NCBI RefSeq assembly: GCF_037381185.1 | Contig: NZ_JARRQY010000011.1 | Span: 1-64,000, forward strand | Direction: 5' to 3' | DNA length: 64,000 nt | DNA from: Acidihalobacter_A sp037381185 | Lineage (GTDB): Bacteria > Pseudomonadota > Gammaproteobacteria > DSM-5130 > Acidihalobacteraceae | Notes under the pieces: generated by a model | Told to the model about the DNA's origin: nothing | Databases searched by the model: none | The model's input: the letters and a program-made list of their open reading frames with translations, nothing else | Position numbers and translations under genes: made by a program | Shown: piece by piece, positions 27,596 to 37,074 of the stretch | Position numbering within the stretch: position 1 is the stretch's first letter | Layout of the letters: every line of letters starts with the position of its first letter

Positions 27596-28234
27596 CTATT
27601 CTCGTTCTCGCACCAGATCGATCAGATGCCGCTGCGCATCCAGGCCGGGCACATTCAACTCGTATACCGCATGCAGGCGGATGCCGAAAGGCAGAGCCTG
27701 CAGTTCCTCGTCCGGATACCGCCCCTTCATTGCCAGCATGTGACCGTCATCGGCCAACAATTCGCATGCAGCCTGGGCGAAATCGGCCAGCGAGGCAAAC
27801 GCGCGGCTGGTCACTGTAGCAAAGGGGGCCACGGGCCGGTAGCGCTCGATGCGCTCATGTACCGCCTCCACGTTGCCCAGACCCAAGGCAACCACGGCCT
27901 GGCGCAGGAAACGCACGCGCTTGGAGCTGGCGTCGAGAAGCACGAAGCGACGCTGCGGATTCGCCACCGCCAGGGGAATGCCGGGCAGGCCCGCTCCGCT
28001 ACCCACGTCGAGTACGCGCTCGCCGCTCAGATACGGATTGACCGCGAGACTGTCGAGCAGATGATGCGCCAGCATCGCCTCGGGATCACGGATCGCGGTC
28101 AAGTTGTGCACCCGGTTCCAACGCGCGAGCAGATCGCGGTACGCGAGCAGCTTGTCCACCGTATCGGCCGCCGGTTCCAGGCCGAGCACTCTCATACCGG
28201 CATCGAGGCGTTCCTGTGCTGTCGCCGCACTCAT
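27596..28234 (-). CDS. rsmG: 16S rRNA (guanine-527 N7) methyltransferase
   Basis: RsmG uses SAM to methylate G527 of 16S rRNA. The 212-aa protein has the SAM-binding motif VLDVGSGAGLPGIPLAV near residue 70 and the YRDLLARWNRVHNLTAIRDPE segment that marks the family. The ATG overlaps the mnmG stop by 4 bp, the usual arrangement in Gammaproteobacteria. Confidence 0.96.
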   Translation of the reverse strand: MSAATAQERLDAGMRVLGLEPAADTVDKLLAYRDLLARWNRVHNLTAIRDPEAMLAHHLLDSLAVNPYLSGERVLDVGSGAGLPGIPLAVANPQRRFVLLDASSKRVRFLRQAVVALGLGNVEAVHERIERYRPVAPFATVTSRAFASLADFAQAACELLADDGHMLAMKGRYPDEELQALPFGIRLHAVYELNVPGLDAQRHLIDLVRERE

Positions 28235-30117
28235 GCCGAACGGGGCAACATCCGCCGTTTGCGCAGATGAACCAGCAACAGCGACACCGCAGCCGGGGTA
28301 ACGCCAGCGATACGCGCGGCCTGGCCCAGGGTCGAAGGACGATGTGCGCCGAGTATCTGGCGCACTTCGTACGACAGGCCGTCGACCTCCACGAAGTCGA
28401 CGTCGGCAGGAATTTCCATGTCCTCGTGTCCGCGGCGACGTTCGATCTCGTCATGCTGGCGGGCGATGTAGCCGGCGTACTTGGCCTGCACCTCGACCTG
28501 CTCGCGCACCGCGCGGTCGGCGGTGTGCGGCGTATACACACCGGCCTGCTCCAGATCATCCAGTCTCAGGCCCGGGCGGCGCAGCAATTCGACTACCCGT
28601 ACCGGCTCCGCCGGAGGCTGACCAAGGCGTTCCCGCAGCGAAGGGTGACCGCACGCGTCCGGCCTGATCAGCGTAGCGGCGCAGCGCGTCTGCTCCCGCT
28701 CGACGGCCTCGCGTTTGGTCTCGAAGGCGGACCAGCGAACATCGTCCACCACGCCGAGTTCGCGCCCGACCGGCGTGAGGCGCAGGTCGGCGTTGTCCTC
28801 GCGCAGCAGTAGGCGGTACTCGGCCCGACTGGTGAACATGCGGTAGGGCTCCTGGGTCCCGCGCGTGATCAGATCGTCGACCAGCACGCCGAGATAGGCT
28901 TCCTCGCGGCCGGGCGTCCAGGGGGCAGTGCCGCGCACCTGGCGGGCGGCATTGATGCCGGCCAGCAGGCCCTGCGCGGCCGCTTCCTCGTAGCCGGTGG
29001 TGCCGTTGATCTGGCCGGCGAGGAACAGGCCGCCCAGGGCTCGCGTCTCCAGACTGGGGAGCAGATCGCGCGGATCGAAGAAATCGTATTCGATGGCGTA
29101 GCCGGGACGGGTGATGTGCGCGTTCTCGAAACCGCGGATGGAACGGACCACAGCCTGCTGGACGTCGAAGGGCAGGCTGGTGGAAATGCCGTTGGGATAG
29201 ATCTCGGTGGTGCGCAGTCCTTCGGGCTCTACGAAGATCTGATGCGAGTCCTTGTCGGCAAAACGCACGATCTTGTCTTCGATGGACGGACAGTAGCGCG
29301 GCCCTACCCCCTCGATCTGACCGGTGTAGAGCGGCGAGCGGTCGAGCGCGGCGGCGATGATTTCGTGGGTGCGCGGATTGGTGCGCGTGATGTGGCAGGG
29401 GACCTGGCGAGGATGGTCGTCCACGCTCCCTAGAAAGGAGAACACCGGACGCGGCGTGTCGCCCGGCTGCACGGCCAGCACGGAGTAATCAATGCTGCGC
29501 CCGTCGATACGCGGCGGCGTGCCCGTCTTCAGGCGGCCGACGCGCGGCATGAGTTCGCGCAGGCGCTCAGCCAGGCGCTGCGCAGGCGCGTCACCGGCAC
29601 GGCCGCCGGCACTCTGCGTCTGACCGATGTGGATCTTGCCGGCGAGGAAGGTGCCGGTGGTCAGCACCACGGCCGGCGCCTCGAAACGCAGACTCATCTG
29701 CGTGACCACGCCGGTGACGCGTCCGCCCTCGACCATCAGATCGTCGACCGCCTGCTGGAACACGCTCAATCTGCGCTGGGTCTCGACAAATTCGCGAATC
29801 GCCGCCTTGTACAGGGCACGGTCGGCCTGGGCGCGCGTAGCGCGAACCGCCGGACCCTTGCGGGCGTTGAGCGTGCGCAGATGGATCGCCGCACGATCCG
29901 CCGCCCGCGCCATGACGCCGCCCAGAGCGTCGATTTCGCGCACCAGATGGCCCTTGCCGATGCCGCCGATGGCGGGATTGCAGCTCATCTGGCCGATGGT
30001 TTCCATATTGTGGGTCAGCAGCAGCGTACGCGCGCCCGCACGCGCCGCCGCCAACGCCGCTTCGGTACCGGCGTGTCCGCCGCCCACCACGATCACATCG
30101 AAACGTTCGATCATCAC
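28231..30117 (-). CDS. mnmG: tRNA uridine-5-carboxymethylaminomethyl modification enzyme MnmG
   Basis: MnmG is the FAD-dependent partner of MnmE that builds the cmnm5 group on wobble U34 of some tRNAs. The 628-aa protein begins FDVIVVGGGHAGTEAALAAAR with the dinucleotide fold, contains CNPAIGGIGKGHL near residue 45, the PRYCPSIEDKIVRF signature near residue 272 and a C-terminal helical domain that binds MnmE. It lies 16 bp after mnmE. Confidence 0.97.
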   Translation of the reverse strand: MMIERFDVIVVGGGHAGTEAALAAARAGARTLLLTHNMETIGQMSCNPAIGGIGKGHLVREIDALGGVMARAADRAAIHLRTLNARKGPAVRATRAQADRALYKAAIREFVETQRRLSVFQQAVDDLMVEGGRVTGVVTQMSLRFEAPAVVLTTGTFLAGKIHIGQTQSAGGRAGDAPAQRLAERLRELMPRVGRLKTGTPPRIDGRSIDYSVLAVQPGDTPRPVFSFLGSVDDHPRQVPCHITRTNPRTHEIIAAALDRSPLYTGQIEGVGPRYCPSIEDKIVRFADKDSHQIFVEPEGLRTTEIYPNGISTSLPFDVQQAVVRSIRGFENAHITRPGYAIEYDFFDPRDLLPSLETRALGGLFLAGQINGTTGYEEAAAQGLLAGINAARQVRGTAPWTPGREEAYLGVLVDDLITRGTQEPYRMFTSRAEYRLLLREDNADLRLTPVGRELGVVDDVRWSAFETKREAVEREQTRCAATLIRPDACGHPSLRERLGQPPAEPVRVVELLRRPGLRLDDLEQAGVYTPHTADRAVREQVEVQAKYAGYIARQHDEIERRRGHEDMEIPADVDFVEVDGLSYEVRQILGAHRPSTLGQAARIAGVTPAAVSLLLVHLRKRRMLPRSA

Positions 30118-30133
30118 TAGAAACTCTTGCGCT

Positions 30134-31495
30134 TCACTTGCCGATGCAGAAGGTCGAGAAGATCACTCCCAGCAGGTCGTCGCTGGTCACGCGGCCGGTG
30201 ATTTCTCCAAGCAGGTTCTGCGCCGCGCGCAGCTCTTCGGCAACCAGTTCGGCACCTTCCCCCGCCGTCGCCAGCTCCATCGCTGCAGCAACGCTGCGCT
30301 GCGCCGAGGCCAGCGCGGCAACATGTCGCTCTCGGGCCAGGAACGGACTTTCCGCGCCGGGATGATAACCGAGCGCCGCCGTCAGTGCAGCGCGCAGCTC
30401 GTCAATGCCGGCGCCGTTCAGCGCCGAAACGCCGTAGACTCCGGAGTCACGCTCACCGGCCCGCCCACCGCTGAGGTCCACCTTGTTGTAGATCGCCAGA
30501 TTCGGAATTTCCTCCGCCAGCGCGCCGTCCGGCAATTCCGCGACCTGTTCCGGGTAAGCATCATCGTACACCCGTACCAGCAGATCCGCCCCGGCGATGG
30601 CGGCCAGCGCGCGGCGCACGCCTTCACGCTCGACGGGATCGTCGGTATCCCGCAAGCCGGCCGTATCCAGAATCTCCACTGCCAGACCGTCGAGTTCTAT
30701 GTCGGCACGCAGCAGATCGCGCGTGGTGCCGGGAATCGGCGTGACGATGGCTATTTCGTTGTCGGCCAGACGATTGAGCAGGCTCGACTTGCCCACATTT
30801 GGCGCGCCCGCCAGCACCACCGTGTAACCGCTGTTCAGTCGCTCACCCTGACGCGCGGCCGCCAACACCTCGGCCAGATTCGCGGCGACGCGCTCCAGCC
30901 CCGCAACAAGCTGGCGCCCTTCGAACGGATCGAGATCATCGTCGGAAAAGTCGAAATCGGCCTCGAGGTGGGCGCGCAGCTGCGTGAGTTGATCGACCAG
31001 CGATTCCACGCGGCGTGAAAACTCACCGCGCAGGCTGCGCACCGCGCTTTGCGCCGCACGCCGGCTGGCCGCCGCGATCAGGTCGGCAACCGCCTCGGCC
31101 TGCGCCAGATCCATGCGGCCGTTGACGAATGCGCGCTCGCTGAACTCGCCCGGCCGGGCGGGGCGAGCACCGAGCTGCAGCACGCGCTCCATCGCCAGTG
31201 CGAGCACGGCAGGTCCGCCGTGACCCTGTAGTTCGACCACATCTTCACCGGTAAAGGAGGCGGGGCCGGGGAACGTGATCACCAGCGCCTCGTCGATCAC
31301 ATCTCCTGCAGCATCGCGCAGCTGGCGCAGCCCGGCGCAACGCGGCTCGGGCAAAGCGCCGGCCAGGGCTTTGGCGATGGCGAAGGCCCCCCGGCCAGAC
31401 AACCGGATCACGCCGATGGCGCCACGGCCTGGCGGTGTGGCAACGGCGGCGATGGTGTCGCCGCCGGCTTCGGCGCGCATGGCGTCGGCAGTCAT
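30134..31495 (-). CDS. mnmE: tRNA modification GTPase MnmE
   Basis: MnmE is a potassium-activated GTPase acting with MnmG. The 453-aa protein has an N-terminal THF-binding domain, a G domain with GAPNVGKSSLLN (P-loop) near residue 231 and DTAGLRD near residue 278, NKVD near residue 342, and the conserved C-terminal CIGK that is needed for activity. The start is taken at 31495. A later ATG (MRAEAGG, 31480) is possible. It lies 43 bp after yidC. Confidence 0.96.
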   Translation of the reverse strand: MTADAMRAEAGGDTIAAVATPPGRGAIGVIRLSGRGAFAIAKALAGALPEPRCAGLRQLRDAAGDVIDEALVITFPGPASFTGEDVVELQGHGGPAVLALAMERVLQLGARPARPGEFSERAFVNGRMDLAQAEAVADLIAAASRRAAQSAVRSLRGEFSRRVESLVDQLTQLRAHLEADFDFSDDDLDPFEGRQLVAGLERVAANLAEVLAAARQGERLNSGYTVVLAGAPNVGKSSLLNRLADNEIAIVTPIPGTTRDLLRADIELDGLAVEILDTAGLRDTDDPVEREGVRRALAAIAGADLLVRVYDDAYPEQVAELPDGALAEEIPNLAIYNKVDLSGGRAGERDSGVYGVSALNGAGIDELRAALTAALGYHPGAESPFLARERHVAALASAQRSVAAAMELATAGEGAELVAEELRAAQNLLGEITGRVTSDDLLGVIFSTFCIGK

Positions 31496-31538
31496 GCCTC
31501 GATCTCCCGACGGGTCTGCATCCCGCCGCCGCTGCGGC

Positions 31539-33227
31539 TCAGGTTGCTTCCGCGGCCTTCTGGATACGCCTGGTAATGACCCATTGCTGCGCGATGGACA
31601 GCAGGTTGTTGGTCAGCCAGTACAGCACCAGACCGGACGGGAAGAAGGCGAAAAAGACGGTGAAGGCGAGCGGCAGGATCGCCATGACCTTCTGCTGCAA
31701 AGGATCGAGCGGCGCCGGATTGAGGCGCTGCTGCAGGAACATGGTGATGCCCATCAGGACCGGCAGCACGTAGTACGGATCCTTGGAAGACAGATCGTGG
31801 ATCCAGAACATGAACGGCGCCTGACGCAACTCGACGCTCTCCAGCAGGACCCAGTACAGCGCGATGAACACCGGGATCTGCACCACCATGGGCAGACAGC
31901 CGCCCAGCGGATTGACCTTCTCCTTCTTGTACAGCTCCATGGTCGCCTGGCTCAGACGCTGGCGGTCGTCGCCGAAGCGTTCCTTCAGCGAGGCCATTTT
32001 CGGCTGCAGGGAACGCATCCGCGCCATGGAGCGATAGCTGGTTTCGGAAAGCTTGTAGAAGACCAGCTTGATCAGCATGGTCAATATGATGATCGACCAG
32101 CCCCAGTTACCGATGAAACCGTGGATCTTGCTGAGCAGCCAGAACAAGGGCTTGGCGATGAAGGTGAAGATGCCATAGCCGGTGGTCAGGTCGAGGCCGG
32201 GCGCGACCTGCGCGAGATGATCCTGCAGCTCCGGCCCGATCCACATACGCGTATCCAGCGTAGTGCTCTTACCTGGCGCCACCTTGAGCAGGGGCGAACG
32301 GAACCCGATCAGGTACTGCTGGCCGGTCTGACCCTGTACGGCGCGAGTATAGATCTGATAGGAAGCACCCCGCGGCGGAATCCAGGCCACCAGGAAATAG
32401 TGCTCGACCATCGCAACCCAGCCGTTGCTGACGTCCTTGTTCAGCGGATCCTTGGCCATGCCGTCGAATGCGGTCTTCTGGTAGCTGCCGTCGTAGTAGG
32501 CGCCGCCGACATAGGAATGCGAATGCGCATCGAGCAGGTTATAGCCGTGCGCCGAAGGGCTGCGCTTGATCTGCGCGTAGACACTACCGGCCCAATCCGT
32601 GCTGCCAGCGTTATCGATCTTGTAGTTCACGTCCACCACGAAGCTGCCGCGGTGGAACACGTAGGTCTTGGTGATCTTGATCCCGTTGGGGCCGATCCAG
32701 GTGAACGGCACACTCAGCGTTTTGGCGCCGGCCGCCATGGTGTAGTCACTCTTGGCGGCGCTGTAGAGCGCATAGTGGTTCGGCGCCGTCTCGGCACCGC
32801 CGGAATTCTTGACGGCCAGCAGTCCCGACTGGGCGACGAACACCGCCTTGGAGTCGTCGTACATCAGCCGATAGGGATCATGCGGTTTGTTGACCGCAAC
32901 CGGGTAGGTCGGTAGCTGCGCCTGCATGATGCCGGCACCGCGGGTGTCGATGTTCAGTTCGAGGACGTCGGTCTTCACGCGCACGATCTGTCCGGCTGCG
33001 GCCGGCTTGGCCGATTCGCTCGGCGCCGCCGCAGCGGCGTTTGCGGTCGAACCGGCTGACGCGGCGGCGGTCGGTGCGGAAGGGATGTCCTGCTGGGCCT
33101 GCGACTGGGTCGACTGCTCCGCCACCTGAGGCTGCGGCTTCGGACGGTGATCCTGCTGCCACGCCTGCCAGATCAGGAACAGGACGAAGAACAGGGATAC
33201 GTAAAGCATGGGGCGGAGATTATCCAT
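31539..33227 (-). CDS. yidC: Membrane protein insertase YidC
   Basis: YidC inserts and folds inner-membrane proteins alone or with SecYEG. The 562-aa protein has an N-terminal membrane segment (LYVSLFFVLFLIWQAW), a Pro/Ala/Gln-rich linker, a large periplasmic beta domain and a conserved C-terminal core (NWGWSIIILTMLIKLVFYKL ... PLGGCLPMVVQIPVFIALYW) with the functional Arg in the groove region. It overlaps yidD by 8 bp. Confidence 0.97.
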   Translation of the reverse strand: MDNLRPMLYVSLFFVLFLIWQAWQQDHRPKPQPQVAEQSTQSQAQQDIPSAPTAAASAGSTANAAAAAPSESAKPAAAGQIVRVKTDVLELNIDTRGAGIMQAQLPTYPVAVNKPHDPYRLMYDDSKAVFVAQSGLLAVKNSGGAETAPNHYALYSAAKSDYTMAAGAKTLSVPFTWIGPNGIKITKTYVFHRGSFVVDVNYKIDNAGSTDWAGSVYAQIKRSPSAHGYNLLDAHSHSYVGGAYYDGSYQKTAFDGMAKDPLNKDVSNGWVAMVEHYFLVAWIPPRGASYQIYTRAVQGQTGQQYLIGFRSPLLKVAPGKSTTLDTRMWIGPELQDHLAQVAPGLDLTTGYGIFTFIAKPLFWLLSKIHGFIGNWGWSIIILTMLIKLVFYKLSETSYRSMARMRSLQPKMASLKERFGDDRQRLSQATMELYKKEKVNPLGGCLPMVVQIPVFIALYWVLLESVELRQAPFMFWIHDLSSKDPYYVLPVLMGITMFLQQRLNPAPLDPLQQKVMAILPLAFTVFFAFFPSGLVLYWLTNNLLSIAQQWVITRRIQKAAEAT

Positions 33228-33480
33228 CGCGGCGACTCGAGGTTTTGGAAGCGTTGGAATCGGAGGTGGGCGGTACCGGATCGTAGCCGCCTTCGTGCCA
33301 GGGATGACAGCGGGAAACGCGTTTCACCGCCATCCAGCCGCCACGCAAAACGCCGTGGCGCTGCAGCGCTTCCACGGCGTAGGCCGAACAACTCGGTTCG
33401 TAACGGCAATTCTGTCCGAGATAAGGGCTGAGGAAAAGCCGATAGCCCTTGATGAGCATGACCAGAACACCGCGGATCAT
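33220..33480 (-). CDS. yidD: Membrane protein insertion efficiency factor YidD
   Basis: YidD is a short membrane-associated protein that aids YidC. From the ATG at 33480 it has 86 aa: LIKGYRLFLSPYLGQNCRYEPSCSAYAVEAL is the family signature with three conserved Cys, and RCHPWHEGGYDPVP follows. The start overlaps the rnpA stop by 4 bp. The frame extends further upstream, but that part shadows rnpA. Confidence 0.93.
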   Translation of the reverse strand: MIRGVLVMLIKGYRLFLSPYLGQNCRYEPSCSAYAVEALQRHGVLRGGWMAVKRVSRCHPWHEGGYDPVPPTSDSNASKTSSRRDG

Positions 33481-33824
33481 CGGCTCAGCCTGCTCCAGTG
33501 GCGTTCCAGCGAGTCGCGCAGCTCCTGATTGGCTTGGCGGGCGGTGCCGGGGCGGCAGCTGACGACGATGTCGACCGGCGGCAGCGAAGCGCGAACATGG
33601 CGAAAACTCTCGCGCACGATCCGCTTGATGCGCTGGCGAGCCACCGAACTGCGGGCGCACTTACGTGAGATGGCCAGCCCCAGACGGGCACAACCGGCAT
33701 CGCCCGTCGCCCAGGCGACAGTGAATATACGGTCGCCGCTGCGCCGTGCGTGGGCGTAGACTTTGCGGTAATCCCGGCCCTCGGTCAGACGGACACAGCG
33801 CGGAAAGGACTGTGCCGTAGTCAC
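33477..33824 (-). CDS. rnpA: Ribonuclease P protein component
   Basis: RnpA is the protein subunit of RNase P, which removes tRNA 5' leaders with the catalytic RNA. The 115-aa protein has the RNA-binding signature region RLGLAISRKCARSSVARQRIKRIVRESFR near residue 47. It begins 10 bp after the rpmH stop and is coupled to yidD. Confidence 0.96.
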   Translation of the reverse strand: MTTAQSFPRCVRLTEGRDYRKVYAHARRSGDRIFTVAWATGDAGCARLGLAISRKCARSSVARQRIKRIVRESFRHVRASLPPVDIVVSCRPGTARQANQELRDSLERHWSRLSR

Positions 33825-33834
33825 CAGATGCTGC

Positions 33835-33969
33835 TCAGGGCGTCAGGCGCGCGCGGCCCTTGCTGCGACGCGAGGCAAGAACGGCTCGGCCACCCTTGGT
33901 GCTCATGCGTGCACGGAAACCGTGCGTGCGCTTGCGGTGGAGATTGCTGGGCTGAAAGGTTCGCTTCAT
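33835..33969 (-). CDS. rpmH: 50S ribosomal protein L34
   Basis: L34 is a 44-aa, strongly basic protein starting MKRTFQPSNLHRKRTHGFRA, the near-universal bacterial sequence, and ending SRRSKGRARLTP. It is the first gene of the rpmH-rnpA-yidD-yidC run and is divergent from dnaA. Confidence 0.98.
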   Translation of the reverse strand: MKRTFQPSNLHRKRTHGFRARMSTKGGRAVLASRRSKGRARLTP

Positions 33970-34220
33970 GATGCTGGTTCCCGTCGACGAAACCCGCTGG
34001 GGTTCCGGCACACACAAAAAGAGCGCGAAAGTTACGTTCAAGCCGGCGCAATGTCAAGGTTGGGCCGCAAATTCATGCCTCGCCAGCGCATACCGACCGC
34101 AGTGCTTCTCTGGTATGGACGCTGCGCTGCGTATACACTTTAGCAGCTCCGGCATTGGCTTTCGGCCATTGTCATATCTTCGTTTTCCATCGAAATCATC
34201 AAAGCCTCTTGGGGACAGCA
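33970..34220. promoter_or_regulatory. Divergent rpmH-dnaA promoter region
   Basis: These 251 bp between the divergent rpmH and dnaA genes must hold both promoters. I see no perfect DnaA box here, in contrast to the dnaA-dnaN gap. The 34130-34200 part is relatively AT-rich. Confidence 0.45.
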
Positions 34221-35567
34221 TTGGACGGCAGCGCACTCTGGCAAACCTGTGTCGCGCGGCTCCAGGGGGAGCTTTCCGAACAGCAGATCAATACCTGGAT
34301 TCGACCGCTGCAGGCGGTTGAGGATGGCCGCAACCTCAAGCTGCTTGCGCCCAACCGATTCGTACTCGATTGGGTACGCGAACACTTCATGGCGCAAATC
34401 GCCGGCCTGGTGGAGGAACTAGCGCCGACACCCGGCGTGCACGTACGCCTTGAGGTGGGTACCCAGAATTCCTCTAGGCCCCGACCTGCCGCCGGACCCG
34501 CTGCGCAGCGCAGCCCGACGCAAAACGTCAGTCCGCCCCGAGAGCAGCAGCACAACATCAACCGCAGTTTCACCTTCGATAATTTCGTCGAAGGCAAGTC
34601 GAACCAGCTCGCTCGCGCGGCCTCGATGCAGGTCGCCGAAAATCCCGGCCACGCGTACAACCCCTTGTTCATTTACGGCGGGGTAGGCCTGGGCAAGACC
34701 CATCTCATGTATGCCGTCGGCAACTCCATCCTTGCCGCACGCCCGAATGCCCGAGTGATCTACCTGCACTCCGAACGCTTCGTTGCAGACATGATCAAAG
34801 CCCTTCAGCACAACTCTATCGCAGACTTCAAACGTTACTACCGTTCGGTGGACGCGCTGCTGATCGACGATATCCAGTTCTTCGCCAACAAGGACCGTTC
34901 CCAGGAAGAGTTCTTCCATACCTTCAATGCGCTGCTCGAGGGCCAGCAGCAGATCATCCTGTCCTGCGACCGCTATCCGAAGGAAGTGGACGGACTAGAG
35001 GATCGCCTGAAGTCGCGTTTCGGTTGGGGTCTGACGGTCGCTATCGAACCCCCGGAGCTGGAGACGCGTGTCGCCATACTCCAAAGCAAAGCGGAAGCCG
35101 CAGGCATCATCCTGCCCAGCGACGTAGCCTTTTTCGTCGCCAAGCGTATTCGGTCCAACGTACGAGAACTGGAAGGCGCACTACGCCGAATCATTGCCAG
35201 CGCGCAATTCAGTGGACGTGCGATCACGCTCGACTTTACGAAGGAGGCGCTCCGCGATCTGCTGGCTCTGCAGGACAAGCTGGTAACGCTGGACAATATC
35301 CAGAAAACGGTAGCGCAGTACTACAAGATCCGCGTTGCCGACCTACTATCCAGCCGACGCAGTCGTTCCATTACCCGCCCACGTCAGCTCGCGATGTTCC
35401 TATCCAAGGAGTTTACCAACCACAGCCTGCCCGAGATCGGAGACGCCTTCGGTGGTCGTGACCATACGACGGTCTTGCATGCATGCAAAAAAATCAAGGA
35501 GTTGCGGGAAGCTGACGTACGTATGGAAGAGGACTACACCAACCTGGTTCGTCTTCTGACGAGCTGA
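34221..35567 (+). CDS. dnaA: Chromosomal replication initiator DnaA
   Basis: DnaA binds oriC and opens it with ATP. From the TTG at 34221 (read as Met, then DGSALWQTC) it has 448 aa: domain I to about 85, a Pro/Gln-rich linker, an AAA+ domain with GGVGLGKTH and ALLIDDIQFF, and a C-terminal DNA-binding domain with GRDHTTVLHACKKI. A TTG start is chosen because it follows GGGGA and matches the usual domain I start. The open frame upstream begins with another TTG (34155) that would add 22 atypical residues. Confidence 0.95.
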   Translation: MDGSALWQTCVARLQGELSEQQINTWIRPLQAVEDGRNLKLLAPNRFVLDWVREHFMAQIAGLVEELAPTPGVHVRLEVGTQNSSRPRPAAGPAAQRSPTQNVSPPREQQHNINRSFTFDNFVEGKSNQLARAASMQVAENPGHAYNPLFIYGGVGLGKTHLMYAVGNSILAARPNARVIYLHSERFVADMIKALQHNSIADFKRYYRSVDALLIDDIQFFANKDRSQEEFFHTFNALLEGQQQIILSCDRYPKEVDGLEDRLKSRFGWGLTVAIEPPELETRVAILQSKAEAAGIILPSDVAFFVAKRIRSNVRELEGALRRIIASAQFSGRAITLDFTKEALRDLLALQDKLVTLDNIQKTVAQYYKIRVADLLSSRRSRSITRPRQLAMFLSKEFTNHSLPEIGDAFGGRDHTTVLHACKKIKELREADVRMEEDYTNLVRLLTS

Positions 35568-35609
35568 GAAAGACGGTCTTCAAGGAGTTGTGATTAAAGT
35601 CGCGCAAGC

Positions 35610-35618
35610 TGTGGATAA
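35610..35618 (-). promoter_or_regulatory. DnaA box 1
   Basis: TGTGGATAA, the reverse complement of the consensus TTATCCACA, with no mismatch. Confidence 0.85.
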
Positions 35619-35667
35619 GATGTTCGGGGCAGGTGAAACAAATTCGTACCCGAAATTGATGGACAGT

Positions 35668-35676
35668 TTATCCACA
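35668..35676 (+). promoter_or_regulatory. DnaA box 2
   Basis: Perfect TTATCCACA, 49 bp after box 1 and in the opposite orientation. Confidence 0.85.
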
Positions 35677-35755
35677 AGCTGCAGACATCCTGGAACGGGT
35701 AGTAACACACCGGAAAATCATCTGTAACAAATTGAAATTCAAAACTTTTAAATGG

Positions 35756-35764
35756 TTATCCACA
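35756..35764 (+). promoter_or_regulatory. DnaA box 3
   Basis: Perfect TTATCCACA directly beside the AT-rich stretch before dnaN. Confidence 0.85.
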
Positions 35765-35836
35765 AATAAGATCGAACTCTATTATCATCATTTTCTTTTT
35801 TCTTAAACCATTAACAGTAGTACGGGGCATCTGCAT

Positions 35837-36937
35837 ATGCGTTTCACCATTCAACGAGAAGAACTGTTCAAACCGTTGCAGCAAACGGTGGGTGCGGTCG
35901 AACGCCGTCAGACCATGGCTATTCTGGGCAACGTGCTGCTGCGGTCCGAGGCCGGAAAGCTCTGGCTAACGACTACGGATCTGGAAATCGAGCTGGTTTC
36001 GAGTTGTACTCCCGACAGCATCGACATGGATTCATCGCTGACCGTTCCTGCGCGGAAGCTGTTCGATATCTGTCGGAGTTTGCCGGAAGGTGCTGAAATC
36101 GAACTCACGGCTGAAAGCGAACGAGCGCTAGTTCGTTCCGGGCGTAGTCGATTCACTTTGACGACTCTGCCCGCACAGGATTATCCGGCACTGGACACCT
36201 TTGTCAGTCAGGCGGAGTTCAGCTTGCCGAAAGCGCAGCTCAAAGGTCTGTTGAGCCATACGGCATTCGCAATGGCGCAACAGGACGTGCGCTACTACCT
36301 AAATGGTTTGTTGCTTGAAGTAACTGCCGAGCATGTCACGACGGTTGCGACTGATGGACATCGTCTGGCAACCGCACGTCTGGCAGCTGCTCTCGGTAGT
36401 GGGGAATACTCGGTGATCGTTCCGCGTAAAGCCGTTACCGAACTGAGCCGCCTTATTTCGGATGAGGAAGGCGAAGTGACGGTGCGACTCGGGGCGAACA
36501 ACATAGAACTCACCTTTGACGGTTTGAGGTTCACCTCGAAGCTGATCGATGGTCGGTTCCCCGACTACCAAAGGGTCATACCCAGCGGTAACGACAAGGC
36601 CGTTATGATTACGCGCGAAGTGTTGCGACAGGCCTTGCAACGGGCTTCGATTCTGTCCAACGAAAAGTATCGCGGCATTCGGCTTGGCTTGGCGCCGAAT
36701 CTTATGCGCATCGAGGCGCATAACCCGGAGCAGGAAGAAGCCGAGGTAGAGCTCGAAATCGACTATTCCGGCGAGGAAATGGATATCGGTTTCAACCTCA
36801 CCTATCTGTTGGATGTGATCAATACGGTTTCCGGTGAAAATCTCCAGCTCGAGTTCAGGGATTCTTCAAGCAGCGTGTTGATCTCTGATCCGGCCGAACC
36901 GGGAGCTTCGTACGTCATCATGCCCATGAGACTCTAG
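35837..36937 (+). CDS. dnaN: DNA polymerase III beta sliding clamp
   Basis: DnaN is the ring-shaped processivity clamp. The 366-aa protein (E. coli also 366) begins MRFTIQREELFKPLQQTVG and ends SYVIMPMRL, the conserved C-terminus that shapes the peptide-binding cleft. It has three repeated clamp domains. It is the first gene after oriC and precedes recF by 137 bp. The clamp is of interest here because TnsE in Tn7 contacts it. Confidence 0.98.
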   Translation: MRFTIQREELFKPLQQTVGAVERRQTMAILGNVLLRSEAGKLWLTTTDLEIELVSSCTPDSIDMDSSLTVPARKLFDICRSLPEGAEIELTAESERALVRSGRSRFTLTTLPAQDYPALDTFVSQAEFSLPKAQLKGLLSHTAFAMAQQDVRYYLNGLLLEVTAEHVTTVATDGHRLATARLAAALGSGEYSVIVPRKAVTELSRLISDEEGEVTVRLGANNIELTFDGLRFTSKLIDGRFPDYQRVIPSGNDKAVMITREVLRQALQRASILSNEKYRGIRLGLAPNLMRIEAHNPEQEEAEVELEIDYSGEEMDIGFNLTYLLDVINTVSGENLQLEFRDSSSSVLISDPAEPGASYVIMPMRL

Positions 36938-37074
36938 AGATTTTTCTGTCCATGACATGCGTTGGGGTAGTTCGCCGCCTTATGCCCGATGCCTGACATG
37001 ATTTTCGGTAAGGCGCCGGAATGGCCTTGAAACGCTGTGTAATCGCGCCGTGCCGGGCATGAGACATCCAACTG

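Larger units (their letters stand above)
35568..35836. other. oriC: Chromosomal origin oriC
   Basis: The dnaA-dnaN gap contains three perfect DnaA boxes TTATCCACA, at 35610-35618 (minus orientation), 35668-35676 and 35756-35764 (plus). They are followed by an AT-rich stretch from about 35765 to 35825 that could be the unwinding element. Flanking dnaA, dnaN, recF, gyrB, parAB and parS support this as the origin. Confidence 0.85.
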
